Shown here: positions 18,022 to 25,941 of the stretch, in pieces | Layout of the letters: the number at the start of each line of letters is the position of its first letter | Position numbering within the stretch: the stretch's first letter is position 1 | Notes under the pieces: generated by a model | The model's database searches: none | What the model was told of the DNA's origin: nothing | Seen by the model: the letters and a program-made list of their open reading frames with translations, nothing else | Assembly: GCF_937898475.1 (NCBI RefSeq) | Contig: NZ_CALEJS010000025.1 | Coordinates: forward strand, 124,001 to 188,000 | Reading direction: 5' to 3' | Length of the DNA: 64,000 bases | Origin: an uncultured Chitinophaga sp. | GTDB lineage: Bacteria > Bacteroidota > Bacteroidia > Chitinophagales > Chitinophagaceae | Position numbers and translations under genes: made by a program

Positions 18022-19638
18022 ATGAACAAGATCAGCAATAAATATAAATCACTGGCGGCGCTTGCCTTGGCGGCATTGCTGGGGGCCAGCGCCTGTACCA
18101 AGAATTTCGAAGAATATAATACAGATCCTACCGGCCTGACTGAAGATCAGCTGAAACCTGACTTCAACTTCATCGGCGGCTTTTTCCCGCAGATCCAGTC
18201 AGCCATCTACTATAACTATAACAACACCGTATGGGAATACCAGTTGCAGCAGAACCTCATAGCCGATGTCTACTCCGGTTACATGATGTCTGCCAACCCG
18301 TTCAGGGGTAACATCAGCAATCTTACCTATGCGCTGGTGCCCGACTGGAATGGTTTCCCCTTCAGCCTGGCCTACAACCGCGTAATGGCGCCCATTTCAG
18401 AAATAAAAAGGCGCGGCGCACAAAGCGCAGCACCCGATTTCTGGGCAGTAGCCCTGATACTGAAAGTAGAAGCCATGCACCGTGTAACAGATATCTATGG
18501 TCCTATCCCCTACAGCCAGTACGGACAGGGCGGTACCTCCGTTGGATATGACAGCCAGCAGGATATTTACAAACGTTTCTTCCTGGAACTGGATACGGCG
18601 GTAGCTAACCTGAAAGCATACAGGGCCGCAAATCCCGACGCTTCTCCTTTCACTAAGTTCGATATGATCTATGGCGGCGATTATGGCCAGTGGATCAAAT
18701 TCGCCAATTCACTGCGCCTGCGCCTGGCACTGCGTATTGTTAAAGCAGATGCCACACTGGCAAAAGCGGAAGGCGAAAAAGCGCTGGCTGATAACGGCGG
18801 ACTGATGGAAACCCTCGCAGACAATGTGATGGTGTCTGGCTTCGGGATAAAACATCCGCTGTACACCATTACCAATAAAGATGGCTGGAGCGATATCAGC
18901 ATGGGCGCTTCCATAGAATCTTACCTGAGCGGCTACCATGACCCCCGCATAGGCAAATACTTTGATCCTGCTTCCGATTATCCGGGCCAGTACAAAGGTA
19001 TCCGCATCGGTGCGGCAGTAACCGCCAAACCGGGCTATAACGGGTTCTCTACCCTGGCTTATGCCAAGACCAAAACCTTCAGGGAAAACACGCCGCTCCA
19101 GCTGATGACCTCCGCAGAGGTATTCTTCCTGAGAGCAGAAGCTGCCCTGCGCGGCTGGGCCAACGCCGGTGGATCCGCACAATCATTATATGAAAAAGGT
19201 ATCACCACTTCGTTCAACCAATGGGGTGTGGCAGACCAGGTAGCAGCGTACATCAATGATGCTACCAGCAGACCTGCAGACTACGTAGATCCCAGGAATG
19301 CCGAAAACAATTCACCTGCGCTTTCAACCATTACTGTTAAATGGGATGAAGCTGCATCAACTGAGGTGAAGCTGGAACGCATCATCACCCAGAAATGGCT
19401 GGCGGTATTCCCCGAAGGCCAGGAAGCCTGGTCTGAATTCCGCCGTACCGGGTATCCTAAATTGTTCCCGGTAGTGCATAACGAAAGCAACGGAACGATC
19501 AACACTGCTATACAGATCAGAAGGATCGCCTTCCCCCAGGCAGAGTATACTACCAACCAGGGAGAAGTGCAAAAAGCTACCCAGTTATTAGGCGGTCCTG
19601 ATAACGGAGGAACGAGACTGTGGTGGGATAAGCCATAA
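18022..19638 (+). CDS. SusD/RagB-family nutrient-binding lipoprotein, paralogue
   Basis: The 538-residue protein starts 26 bases after its SusC partner. The signal peptide ends in LLGASAC, a good lipobox, and the mature protein starts TKNFEEYNTDPTG. SusD motifs are MHRVTDIYGPIPYSQYG and ITQKWLAVFPEGQEAWSEF. Many stretches match the SusD at 11713-13314, for example YGGDY..W.KFANSLRLRLA and the C-terminal GGPDNGGT.LWWD, so the two pairs are a duplication. It should bind the ligand delivered to the adjacent transporter. Confidence 0.95.
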   Translation: MNKISNKYKSLAALALAALLGASACTKNFEEYNTDPTGLTEDQLKPDFNFIGGFFPQIQSAIYYNYNNTVWEYQLQQNLIADVYSGYMMSANPFRGNISNLTYALVPDWNGFPFSLAYNRVMAPISEIKRRGAQSAAPDFWAVALILKVEAMHRVTDIYGPIPYSQYGQGGTSVGYDSQQDIYKRFFLELDTAVANLKAYRAANPDASPFTKFDMIYGGDYGQWIKFANSLRLRLALRIVKADATLAKAEGEKALADNGGLMETLADNVMVSGFGIKHPLYTITNKDGWSDISMGASIESYLSGYHDPRIGKYFDPASDYPGQYKGIRIGAAVTAKPGYNGFSTLAYAKTKTFRENTPLQLMTSAEVFFLRAEAALRGWANAGGSAQSLYEKGITTSFNQWGVADQVAAYINDATSRPADYVDPRNAENNSPALSTITVKWDEAASTEVKLERIITQKWLAVFPEGQEAWSEFRRTGYPKLFPVVHNESNGTINTAIQIRRIAFPQAEYTTNQGEVQKATQLLGGPDNGGTRLWWDKP

Positions 19639-19681
19639 TCCACCACTATACTCTCTATCTACATTTCACACGTTTGAAAAA

Positions 19682-19705
19682 GCCGCTGGTGATCTCGCCG
19701 GCGGC
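19682..19705 (+). terminator. probable terminator after the second SusC/SusD pair
   Basis: GCCGCTGGT and GCCGGCGGC form a nine-pair stem with two G-U pairs around a six-base loop, 43 bases after the SusD stop. The following TTCATTT is a weak T-tract. Convergent with the esterase gene, so it may serve either direction. Confidence 0.5.
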
Positions 19706-19777
19706 CTTCATTTAAAAACCACTGAAGGTTACTTTACAGATATACCTGTTACATATACCAATTGCAGCAAAAGCAGC

Positions 19778-19807
19778 AAAGCCGGCCCATAAAGGAGCCG
19801 GCTTTTT
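19778..19807. terminator. strong bidirectional terminator between convergent genes
   Basis: AAAGCCGGC and GCCGGCTTT form a perfect nine-pair stem with a ten-base loop. A run of T follows on the plus strand, and the opposite strand is also T-rich. It lies between the SusD gene ending at 19638 and the esterase gene ending at 19829. Confidence 0.85.
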
Positions 19808-19828
19808 ACTGTCAGATCAGCATTAAGC

Positions 19829-20659
19829 TTACTTATCTTTACTCCGTTCAAAAAAATTGTGAAAGAACAGCGCCTGGTACTCCACCGCATTACTCCAGTA
19901 TGCCCAGTTATGCTCGCCCGGTCTTTCCGTATAATCATGCGCTATTCCCTGCTGCAACAACTGCTGATGTAAACTCCTGTTCACATCAATAAAAAAGTCC
20001 TTTACCCCGCAATCTATGATCAGCGACAGCACGCCATCTTTCAATTGCTCCGCCTGTGTCACAACCGCATACTCCTTCCAGTGCTCCGGATGCTCTTCTA
20101 TACTTCCCAGTCTTTTCGACAGATCCCAGTTCTTCGGAAAAGGACGGATATCCACCCCGCCGCTCATACTGCCAGCCGCACCGAAGGTATCACTATGCCT
20201 GATTGCCAGGAACAAGGCGCCATGCCCGCCCATGCTTAAGCCCGTAATAGCCCTGTGCTGCCGGTCGGCCAGCGTGCGGTAATGACTATCAATATAAGCC
20301 GGTATTTCTTTTCCTACATAGGTTTCGTACTTCCAGGCACTATCCACCGGGCTGTCAAGATACCAGCTGCCAAAGCCGCCGTCGGGGCACACAATCATGC
20401 ATTGATAAGTATCTGCCAGGGCAGGTAATCCGGGCGCTTTGCGTACCCAGTCAGCATAATTGCCGCTATAGCCATGCAACAGGTATATCACGGGAAATTG
20501 CAGCCCTTTTTTCCTGTTATAGGTGTCAGGGATAACCACCACGCATTTGACAGGTTTATGCATGGCCTGGCTGTAGATCTGTATCGTGTCTACCTTAGCG
20601 GCGTATGTTGCAGAAAAGCTTACCAGCAAAAAAGTAAACAACAGGAGCGTGTTCTTCAT
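19829..20659 (-). CDS. secreted alpha/beta-hydrolase esterase (esterase D/tributyrin-esterase type)
   Basis: The 276-residue protein has a signal peptide (residues 1-20) and an alpha/beta-hydrolase fold. Visible are the oxyanion segment YLLHGYSGNYADW, the nucleophile elbow GLSMGG with Ser142, an acid at Asp216 or Asp221 (SLIIDCGVKDFF) and His250 in GEHNW. The family includes S-formylglutathione hydrolases, feruloyl esterases and mycolyltransferase-like proteins. The signal peptide argues for an exported carboxylesterase and against formaldehyde detoxification. It lies downstream of the M1 peptidase gene but is separated from it by a strong stem-loop, so it may have its own promoter. Confidence 0.88.
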   Translation of the reverse strand: MKNTLLLFTFLLVSFSATYAAKVDTIQIYSQAMHKPVKCVVVIPDTYNRKKGLQFPVIYLLHGYSGNYADWVRKAPGLPALADTYQCMIVCPDGGFGSWYLDSPVDSAWKYETYVGKEIPAYIDSHYRTLADRQHRAITGLSMGGHGALFLAIRHSDTFGAAGSMSGGVDIRPFPKNWDLSKRLGSIEEHPEHWKEYAVVTQAEQLKDGVLSLIIDCGVKDFFIDVNRSLHQQLLQQGIAHDYTERPGEHNWAYWSNAVEYQALFFHNFFERSKDK

Positions 20660-20694
20660 ATTACAAAACCGGAATTTTATTGGTACAATATAAA

Positions 20695-20736
20695 AATGAC
20701 AAATGTAAAAGCAAAGCCGCTTTTACATTTGTCATT
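20695..20736 (-). terminator. perfect 18-base stem-loop downstream of the M1 peptidase gene
   Basis: Bases 20695-20712 and 20719-20736 are exact reverse complements with a six-base loop. On the minus strand the stem is followed by TTTTATATT, so it can terminate the M1 peptidase transcript 22 bases after its stop codon. The stem is unusually long and AT-rich for a simple terminator and sits just upstream of the esterase gene. Confidence 0.75.
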
Positions 20737-20757
20737 CACTTATGATAATAGAATGTA

Positions 20758-23100
20758 TTATTTGCTGCCAGCCATTCTCGCCTTTTGCATGGGAGTAACG
20801 CCGCTGGAAGATCCTCTTGGACGCTCTCTCTGACGGAACAGCTCAAACTTAGAGGGCACGGAAACCCTGGGCCAGTTATTATTGGCCTCGTCAATATCAG
20901 CTGTTTCACGCTGCGGGTCCAGTTTAACAGACACTACCTCTTTATCTTTTGCAAACACCTTGGTAACATGGTATTCGTCCTTACGCCAGATATAGGCGGA
21001 GATACGTTCTGTTTCCTTGCTGCCGTCTGCATAGGTCCACTCAATGATCAGCGGCATTACCAGGCCGCCTACATTGGAGAAAGACACTTCATAGAAGTTC
21101 TTTTTGCTGTCGTACAGCTTCTTCTCTTCCGGTGACAGGGAAGCATACAGCTCATTATATTTTGCCTTGTCTTCATCGCTTACTGCAAAGCGGTCCCATT
21201 TGCTGTAGAAGTCCTGCAATGCAGTATCCTGCTCTACGGCAAACTTCACGCCTGCAGCCCTGTTACGGCTGCGGGCAACATGGTCCAGCTTCTTATCATA
21301 TGCGGCTTTGTCGTCTTTACTTACTTCACCAGGCTCCTGTGTGTTCAGCCGGTACCATTTCACGCTGTCGATGGAGATATCCACCGGCTCGATACCAAAG
21401 AACCAGCCCCTCCAGAACCAATCCAGGTCTACTGCGCTGGCGTCTTCCATGGTACGGAAGAAATCAGGCGGTGTAGGATGTTTGAATGCCCAGCGTCTGG
21501 CGTACTCCTTGAAAGCAAAGTCAAACAGCTCGCGGCCCATGATCGTTTCCCGAAGTATGTTCAGCGCGGTGGCAGGCTTGGCATAAGCGTTAGGACCAAA
21601 CTGAATGATGTTTTCAGAGTTGGTCATAATAGGCTCCAGCTGGTTCTTGGGCATTTTCATATAGTCCACGATCTTATGCGCAGGACCACGGTTTGAAGGG
21701 AAGTTGTTATCCCATTCCTGCTCTGCCATGAACTGGCAGAAGGTGTTCAGGCCTTCGTCCATCCAGCTCCACTGGCGTTCGTCAGAGTTAACGATCATCG
21801 GGAAGAAGTTATGGCCTACTTCGTGGATGATCACGCCTATCATACCATTCTTTACTGTTTCAGAATAAGTACCGTCCTTTTCAGCGCGGCCATAGTTGAA
21901 ACAGATCATCGGGTACTCCATACCGTTGGCCGCTTCTACGGAGATAGCAACCGGGTAAGGGTAAGGGATGGTATGTGCAGAGTAGGATTTCAGTGTATGC
22001 GCTACTACTTTGGTAGAGTAACGGCTGTATAGCGGATAGGCTTCCGGACCATAGTAAGACATGGCCATTACCTTTTTGCCTTCTACATTAGTAGCCATGG
22101 CGTCCCATACCAGGCGGCGGGAGCTTACCCAGGCAAAGTCGCGCACGTTCTGGGCTTCAAATACCCAGGTTTTGGTGGCAGATGATTTGCCCTGCATGCT
22201 CTTTTTCGCCTCATCCAGCGTTACCACTTCCAGCGGCGTTTTGGCGCTCTGTGCCTGCTGCCAGCGGTTAAACTGGGCGGGGCTCAGCACTTCCTTATAA
22301 TTCTGACATTCGCCGGTGCCGCCTACAATGTGGTCTGCAGGTACGGTCATCTTTACACGGAAATTGCCGAAGGTGAGCGCAAATTCTCCGCGGCCGGTGA
22401 ACTGCTTGTTCTGCCAGCCCTGGAAATCAGAATATACAGCCATCCTGGGATACCATTGTGCCATGGTATACAGGTAGTTCTTGTCTTCTGCAAAGTATTC
22501 ATATCCGCCACGGCCGCCTTCAGACATGCGGTTGGAAATATTATACCACCAGTCAATTTTAATGCGGATCTGCTCTCCCGGCATCAGCGTTTTGGGCAGG
22601 TCTACCCGCATCATGGTCTGGTTAATGGTATAATGCAGCGCGTTGCCGCCGGCATCCGTAAGTTTGACGATCTTTACGCCAAGGTCTTTGTCTGTTTTCA
22701 ATATGCGATTCACATCCCACATAGACATTTTATCAGACATATGGCTGCCGTCAAAGTGGTTGTTATCACTTTTCAGATCATGCTCATTCTCGTCCAGCTG
22801 CAGCCAGAGGTAGGTGAGCGGGTCAGGAGAATTGTTGTAATAGGTGATGGTTTCCGAGCCGGTGAGCTTCTGTTTCTCATCATCCAGAGTGGCGCTGATG
22901 TCATAGTCCGCACGCTGTTGCCAGTATTTCGGCCCCGGTACGCCGGAAGCGGAGCGGTACATGTTCGGATCCTGCAGCATGGTGCCCAGCTGCTCAAAGC
23001 GGGTGCCGTGGTTGGAGCCGTTAGGATTAGGTGCCTGTGCCATCAATAGATTAGCAAAGCCGCAACATATAAGCGGCAGCAAGAAATGCTTATTTCCCAT
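20758..23100 (-). CDS. M1-family (aminopeptidase N-like) zinc metallopeptidase
   Basis: The 780-residue protein has an N-terminal signal peptide. Its zinc site is HEVGH at residues 426-430, with the third ligand Glu449 exactly 18 residues after the second His, the HExxH-X18-E pattern of M1 peptidases. The substrate-recognition motif that is GAMEN in classical members reads NGMEYP here, as in many bacterial M1 relatives. The N-terminal beta-sandwich lies at about 60-290. It should be an exported peptidase. The HupE-like gene is twelve bases upstream on the same strand, so they are probably one transcript. A stem-loop follows the gene. Confidence 0.93.
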   Translation of the reverse strand: MGNKHFLLPLICCGFANLLMAQAPNPNGSNHGTRFEQLGTMLQDPNMYRSASGVPGPKYWQQRADYDISATLDDEKQKLTGSETITYYNNSPDPLTYLWLQLDENEHDLKSDNNHFDGSHMSDKMSMWDVNRILKTDKDLGVKIVKLTDAGGNALHYTINQTMMRVDLPKTLMPGEQIRIKIDWWYNISNRMSEGGRGGYEYFAEDKNYLYTMAQWYPRMAVYSDFQGWQNKQFTGRGEFALTFGNFRVKMTVPADHIVGGTGECQNYKEVLSPAQFNRWQQAQSAKTPLEVVTLDEAKKSMQGKSSATKTWVFEAQNVRDFAWVSSRRLVWDAMATNVEGKKVMAMSYYGPEAYPLYSRYSTKVVAHTLKSYSAHTIPYPYPVAISVEAANGMEYPMICFNYGRAEKDGTYSETVKNGMIGVIIHEVGHNFFPMIVNSDERQWSWMDEGLNTFCQFMAEQEWDNNFPSNRGPAHKIVDYMKMPKNQLEPIMTNSENIIQFGPNAYAKPATALNILRETIMGRELFDFAFKEYARRWAFKHPTPPDFFRTMEDASAVDLDWFWRGWFFGIEPVDISIDSVKWYRLNTQEPGEVSKDDKAAYDKKLDHVARSRNRAAGVKFAVEQDTALQDFYSKWDRFAVSDEDKAKYNELYASLSPEEKKLYDSKKNFYEVSFSNVGGLVMPLIIEWTYADGSKETERISAYIWRKDEYHVTKVFAKDKEVVSVKLDPQRETADIDEANNNWPRVSVPSKFELFRQRERPRGSSSGVTPMQKARMAGSK

Positions 23101-23112
23101 TAGCGGTTTAAA

Positions 23113-23706
23113 TTATATCATTAGTTCTCTAAAACGGTCTATTGCCATCATAAAAGCAATCCCAAATATGGCAGAGGAAATGAACATGGTCCAGTCCCTC
23201 CGTTTGATCCCGGTAAGATTCACTACAATACCGGATGCCAGCAATACTACTATCACGATCAGCACCTGGCCAAATTCAAGGCCCAGGTTAAATGAAAGCA
23301 ATGGTGTTACCACGCTGGTGTCTGTCCCCAGCAGGCTTCTCAGTTGGTTGGAAAAAGCCATGCCGTGTATAAGCCCGAAAAACAGGGCGAAAAAATAATT
23401 GAGCTGTACAGCGCCGGGGCGCTCTGACTTTGGTTGGCGGATAATGTTGAACAAAGCGGTAATAAAGATCGTTACCGGGATAAGGAACTCGATCAAACGG
23501 GTAGATACCCTTACCACATTTAAAACGCTTAAAGCCAGCGTAATAGAATGTCCTACCGTAAATGCTGTAACCAATATCAACACCTTTCTCCAGTCGCTTA
23601 GCAGGTAAATAGCGCTCAAAGCTACTATAAACAAAATATGGTCGTATCCTTCCCACGCCACTATATGCTGCCATCCGATCTTGAAATACGTGGCGAATTC
23701 GCTCAT
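23113..23706 (-). CDS. HupE/UreJ-like integral membrane protein
   Basis: The 197-residue protein consists of about six membrane helices. It carries the conserved His/Asp signature of the HupE/UreJ-2 family near the N-terminus (WQHIVAWEGYDHILF) and a second His in GLIHGMAF. HupE and UreJ are associated with nickel or cobalt handling in other bacteria, but no hydrogenase or urease gene is here, so a metal role is only a family-level suggestion. It is probably co-transcribed with the M1 metallopeptidase and is divergent from the DUF6702-like gene. This grouping may mean a common task at the envelope. Confidence 0.85.
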   Translation of the reverse strand: MSEFATYFKIGWQHIVAWEGYDHILFIVALSAIYLLSDWRKVLILVTAFTVGHSITLALSVLNVVRVSTRLIEFLIPVTIFITALFNIIRQPKSERPGAVQLNYFFALFFGLIHGMAFSNQLRSLLGTDTSVVTPLLSFNLGLEFGQVLIVIVVLLASGIVVNLTGIKRRDWTMFISSAIFGIAFMMAIDRFRELMI

Positions 23707-23775
23707 TTGCCTGTATTTTGTCTAATTTTGGTAATTATATAAACTAAACCGTTAAAATTAAAATTTTTTAGTCAA

Positions 23776-24264
23776 GTGGGCTTAATATTATGTAAATGGC
23801 TGGTTCCGATGTGGATTGCCCTGGTACACCCCTTCTACGTAAGTGTGACAGAAATACGGCACAATGCCGCCGGACAGGAACTGGAAGTGAGCTGCCGCAT
23901 CTTCGCGGACGATCTGGAAGCAGCCCTGAAAGCAGCAAATAAAACATCCGTAGATATTATCCATCCCGCCAACCGGAAAACAGTGGAGGGCTTTATTAAC
24001 AATTACCTGCAGCAACACCTGCATATTACGGTAGATGGTAAACCGGTGACCCTTAAGTTCCTGGGCTACCAGATAGAGGAAGAAGCTGCCTGGTGCTTCC
24101 TGGAAGCAAAACAGGTGCCCTCAGTCAAAAAGCTGCGCGTAACAAATGATATACTCTACAGCCAGCACGAAAGCCAGATCAATATGATGCATGTGATCGT
24201 GAAAGAAGAGCGTAAAAGCACCAAGCTGGATAACCCTGAAAAGGAAGCGGAATTTGTGTTTTAA
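23776..24264 (+). CDS. DUF6702-like envelope protein of unknown function
   Basis: The 162-residue protein starts with GTG at 23776, or possibly ATG at 23809. The first membrane-type helix is followed by LVHPFYVSVTEI, the characteristic start of a small Bacteroidota family that I recognise as DUF6702. The remainder looks like a beta-rich domain with no catalytic motif. It lies 69 bases from the divergent HupE-like gene, and the two families are commonly neighbours, so a shared role is likely. It overlaps the last four bases of the ligase gene on the opposite strand, marking the end of the pigment cluster. Confidence 0.7.
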   Translation: MGLILCKWLVPMWIALVHPFYVSVTEIRHNAAGQELEVSCRIFADDLEAALKAANKTSVDIIHPANRKTVEGFINNYLQQHLHITVDGKPVTLKFLGYQIEEEAAWCFLEAKQVPSVKKLRVTNDILYSQHESQINMMHVIVKEERKSTKLDNPEKEAEFVF

Positions 24265-25559
24265 CCCACCTTCCTGTTATCCACAAACTTCATCGCCTTC
24301 CTGCTGCCCTCCGGCAGCTGCATTTTCATAATTTCCGCCTGCCCGCAATACCGTACCTGCGGTATCACCCGCAGCTTTGCCTGCAGGTAAGACCGGATCT
24401 TTCTGTCCGTGTCCTCCGACTCAGACACCGGCCACAAATGCAGCAGTATTTCGTCCGTGCCTATCTCATTAGAAAACACCTCCACTACAAATTCCTTCAC
24501 CTCTTCCATTTCATTCAGCAGATCAAAGAGTGCAGGCGGGTATAGTGTGGTGCCCTTATACTTGATCATCTGCTTCTTACGCCCTATCACCGGTGAAAGC
24601 CGGATCGTGTTACGACCGCAGCTGCAGGCGTCTGCTTCATACCTGCAAATATCCCCTGTCTTGTAACGCAGCAGTGGCATGCCTTCCACACCCAGGGTGG
24701 TGATGGTCACTTCTCCTTCTTCCCCGGGCCCTGCGGGCTGATCCTGCTCATTCAGCAGCTCAATGTACAGCAGTTCCGGGTGATGGTGACCACCGCGGCC
24801 GGCTTTACATTCGGTGAACGCGGTTTGCATTTCGGTAGATGCATAGGTAGAATACAGCTTGATATCCCACTGTTCAGTGATCTTCTTGCCCAGCACATTC
24901 AGTGAAAAATCCACATTGCGGATGTTCTCTCCTATACACACTGCCTTTTTCACAGAAGAAGCATTGATATCAATATGATGCTCCTGCGCAAAAGCGATCA
25001 GCTTCAAAATGAACGAAGGCACGGCTACAATAGTGGTAGGGCGTATGCGCTGGATATTTTCCCATTGCAGGGAAGGAACACCCGGCCCTACACGCAGCAC
25101 CCCCGCGCCCAGTTTCCGGATACCGGTATAATACGCCATACCCGCCATAAACTGGCGGTCCAGCGTCAGCATCAGTTGATAAATGTCTTCATCCGTACCA
25201 TCTGCACAGCAGAAAGAAATGTATTCGTTGTAACCCAGGCGGTTCAGGTCATTGGCGGTCAGCGCAATGATCACCGGTTTGCCCAGTGTGCCCGAGGTAG
25301 TGGTATATTCAGCTATCTTGCTCCTGTCTGTGCAAAGAAAATCCCAGTTGCGCTGCTGCAGGTCTTCTTTGGTAACCGGCGGTATCTTCGCCAGGTCCTG
25401 CAGGCTGTTCACCATACCGGGTTGTATATGATGCTTTGCGAACCACTCCTGGTAAAAGGGAGAAAATTGCCGCAGGTATCCTATCAGGTGCAGCACCTCC
25501 CTTTCCTGGAAATGCCGGATAGCGGCGGCAGATTGCAGTTCTATGTCAGGTATATACAT
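24261..25559 (-). CDS. PaaK-like AMP-forming acyl-CoA/acyl-ACP ligase of the polyene cluster
   Basis: The 432-residue protein belongs to the adenylate-forming family, phenylacetate-CoA ligase branch. Visible are the nucleotide loop YTTTSGTLGKP, the A5-type motif STYASTEM, the ribose-binding RYKTGD, and the C-terminal lid domain after IGRKKQMIKYKGTTLYP. In aryl-polyene clusters such a ligase (ApeH-type) activates the aromatic starter acid. Here the ammonia-lyase at the other end of the cluster would supply a hydroxycinnamate. It is the last gene of the minus-strand cluster, following acpS by four bases. Whether the acceptor is CoA or an ACP cannot be read. Confidence 0.88.
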   Translation of the reverse strand: MYIPDIELQSAAAIRHFQEREVLHLIGYLRQFSPFYQEWFAKHHIQPGMVNSLQDLAKIPPVTKEDLQQRNWDFLCTDRSKIAEYTTTSGTLGKPVIIALTANDLNRLGYNEYISFCCADGTDEDIYQLMLTLDRQFMAGMAYYTGIRKLGAGVLRVGPGVPSLQWENIQRIRPTTIVAVPSFILKLIAFAQEHHIDINASSVKKAVCIGENIRNVDFSLNVLGKKITEQWDIKLYSTYASTEMQTAFTECKAGRGGHHHPELLYIELLNEQDQPAGPGEEGEVTITTLGVEGMPLLRYKTGDICRYEADACSCGRNTIRLSPVIGRKKQMIKYKGTTLYPPALFDLLNEMEEVKEFVVEVFSNEIGTDEILLHLWPVSESEDTDRKIRSYLQAKLRVIPQVRYCGQAEIMKMQLPEGSRKAMKFVDNRKVG

Positions 25560-25563
25560 ATCT

Positions 25564-25941
25564 TTAAACCTCTATGATCACCATCGCTACGGCAGTGGAT
25601 GCAACATGCGACAATGATACCAGTATCTGTTTAATGTTCAGCTGATCGTAACGGCTGACAGCATTGCCTGTCAGGTGCAGTTCCGGTTTGCCCGCTGCAT
25701 CATTACGGATCTCTATTTCATTGAAGTGTACGCCGCCATTGCCCCAGCCCGTGCCCAATGCTTTCAGCAGGGCTTCCTTGGCGGCAAAACGTGCGGCATA
25801 GTGCTCATAGCTGGCCGCCTGCTGTTCGCAGTAGGCAATCTCATGAGGGGTGAACACCAGTTCCCGGAAACCGTTTGCTTTCCGTATCTTACCGGCTACC
25901 CGCTCCACTTCTACTATGTCTGTTCCTATACCGTATATCAT
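25564..25941 (-). CDS. acpS: holo-ACP synthase (4'-phosphopantetheinyl transferase)
   Basis: The 125-residue protein has the AcpS fold signature. The Mg-binding Asp8 lies in GIGTDIVEVERV, and the catalytic Lys-Glu motif in ARFAAKEALLKALGTG. It transfers phosphopantetheine from CoA to the serine of acyl-carrier proteins, here presumably the two ACPs of the same cluster, in the cytoplasm. It overlaps the end of the upstream C45-family gene by four bases (ATGA), a sign of translational coupling. It could also be the only AcpS of the cell, serving fatty-acid synthesis as well. Confidence 0.93.
   Translation of the reverse strand: MIYGIGTDIVEVERVAGKIRKANGFRELVFTPHEIAYCEQQAASYEHYAARFAAKEALLKALGTGWGNGGVHFNEIEIRNDAAGKPELHLTGNAVSRYDQLNIKQILVSLSHVASTAVAMVIIEV

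Noticed and set aside
19682..19807. Small RNA gene in the gap between convergent genes
   Set aside because: The two hairpins are fully explained as terminators of convergent genes, and no promoter sequence precedes them.
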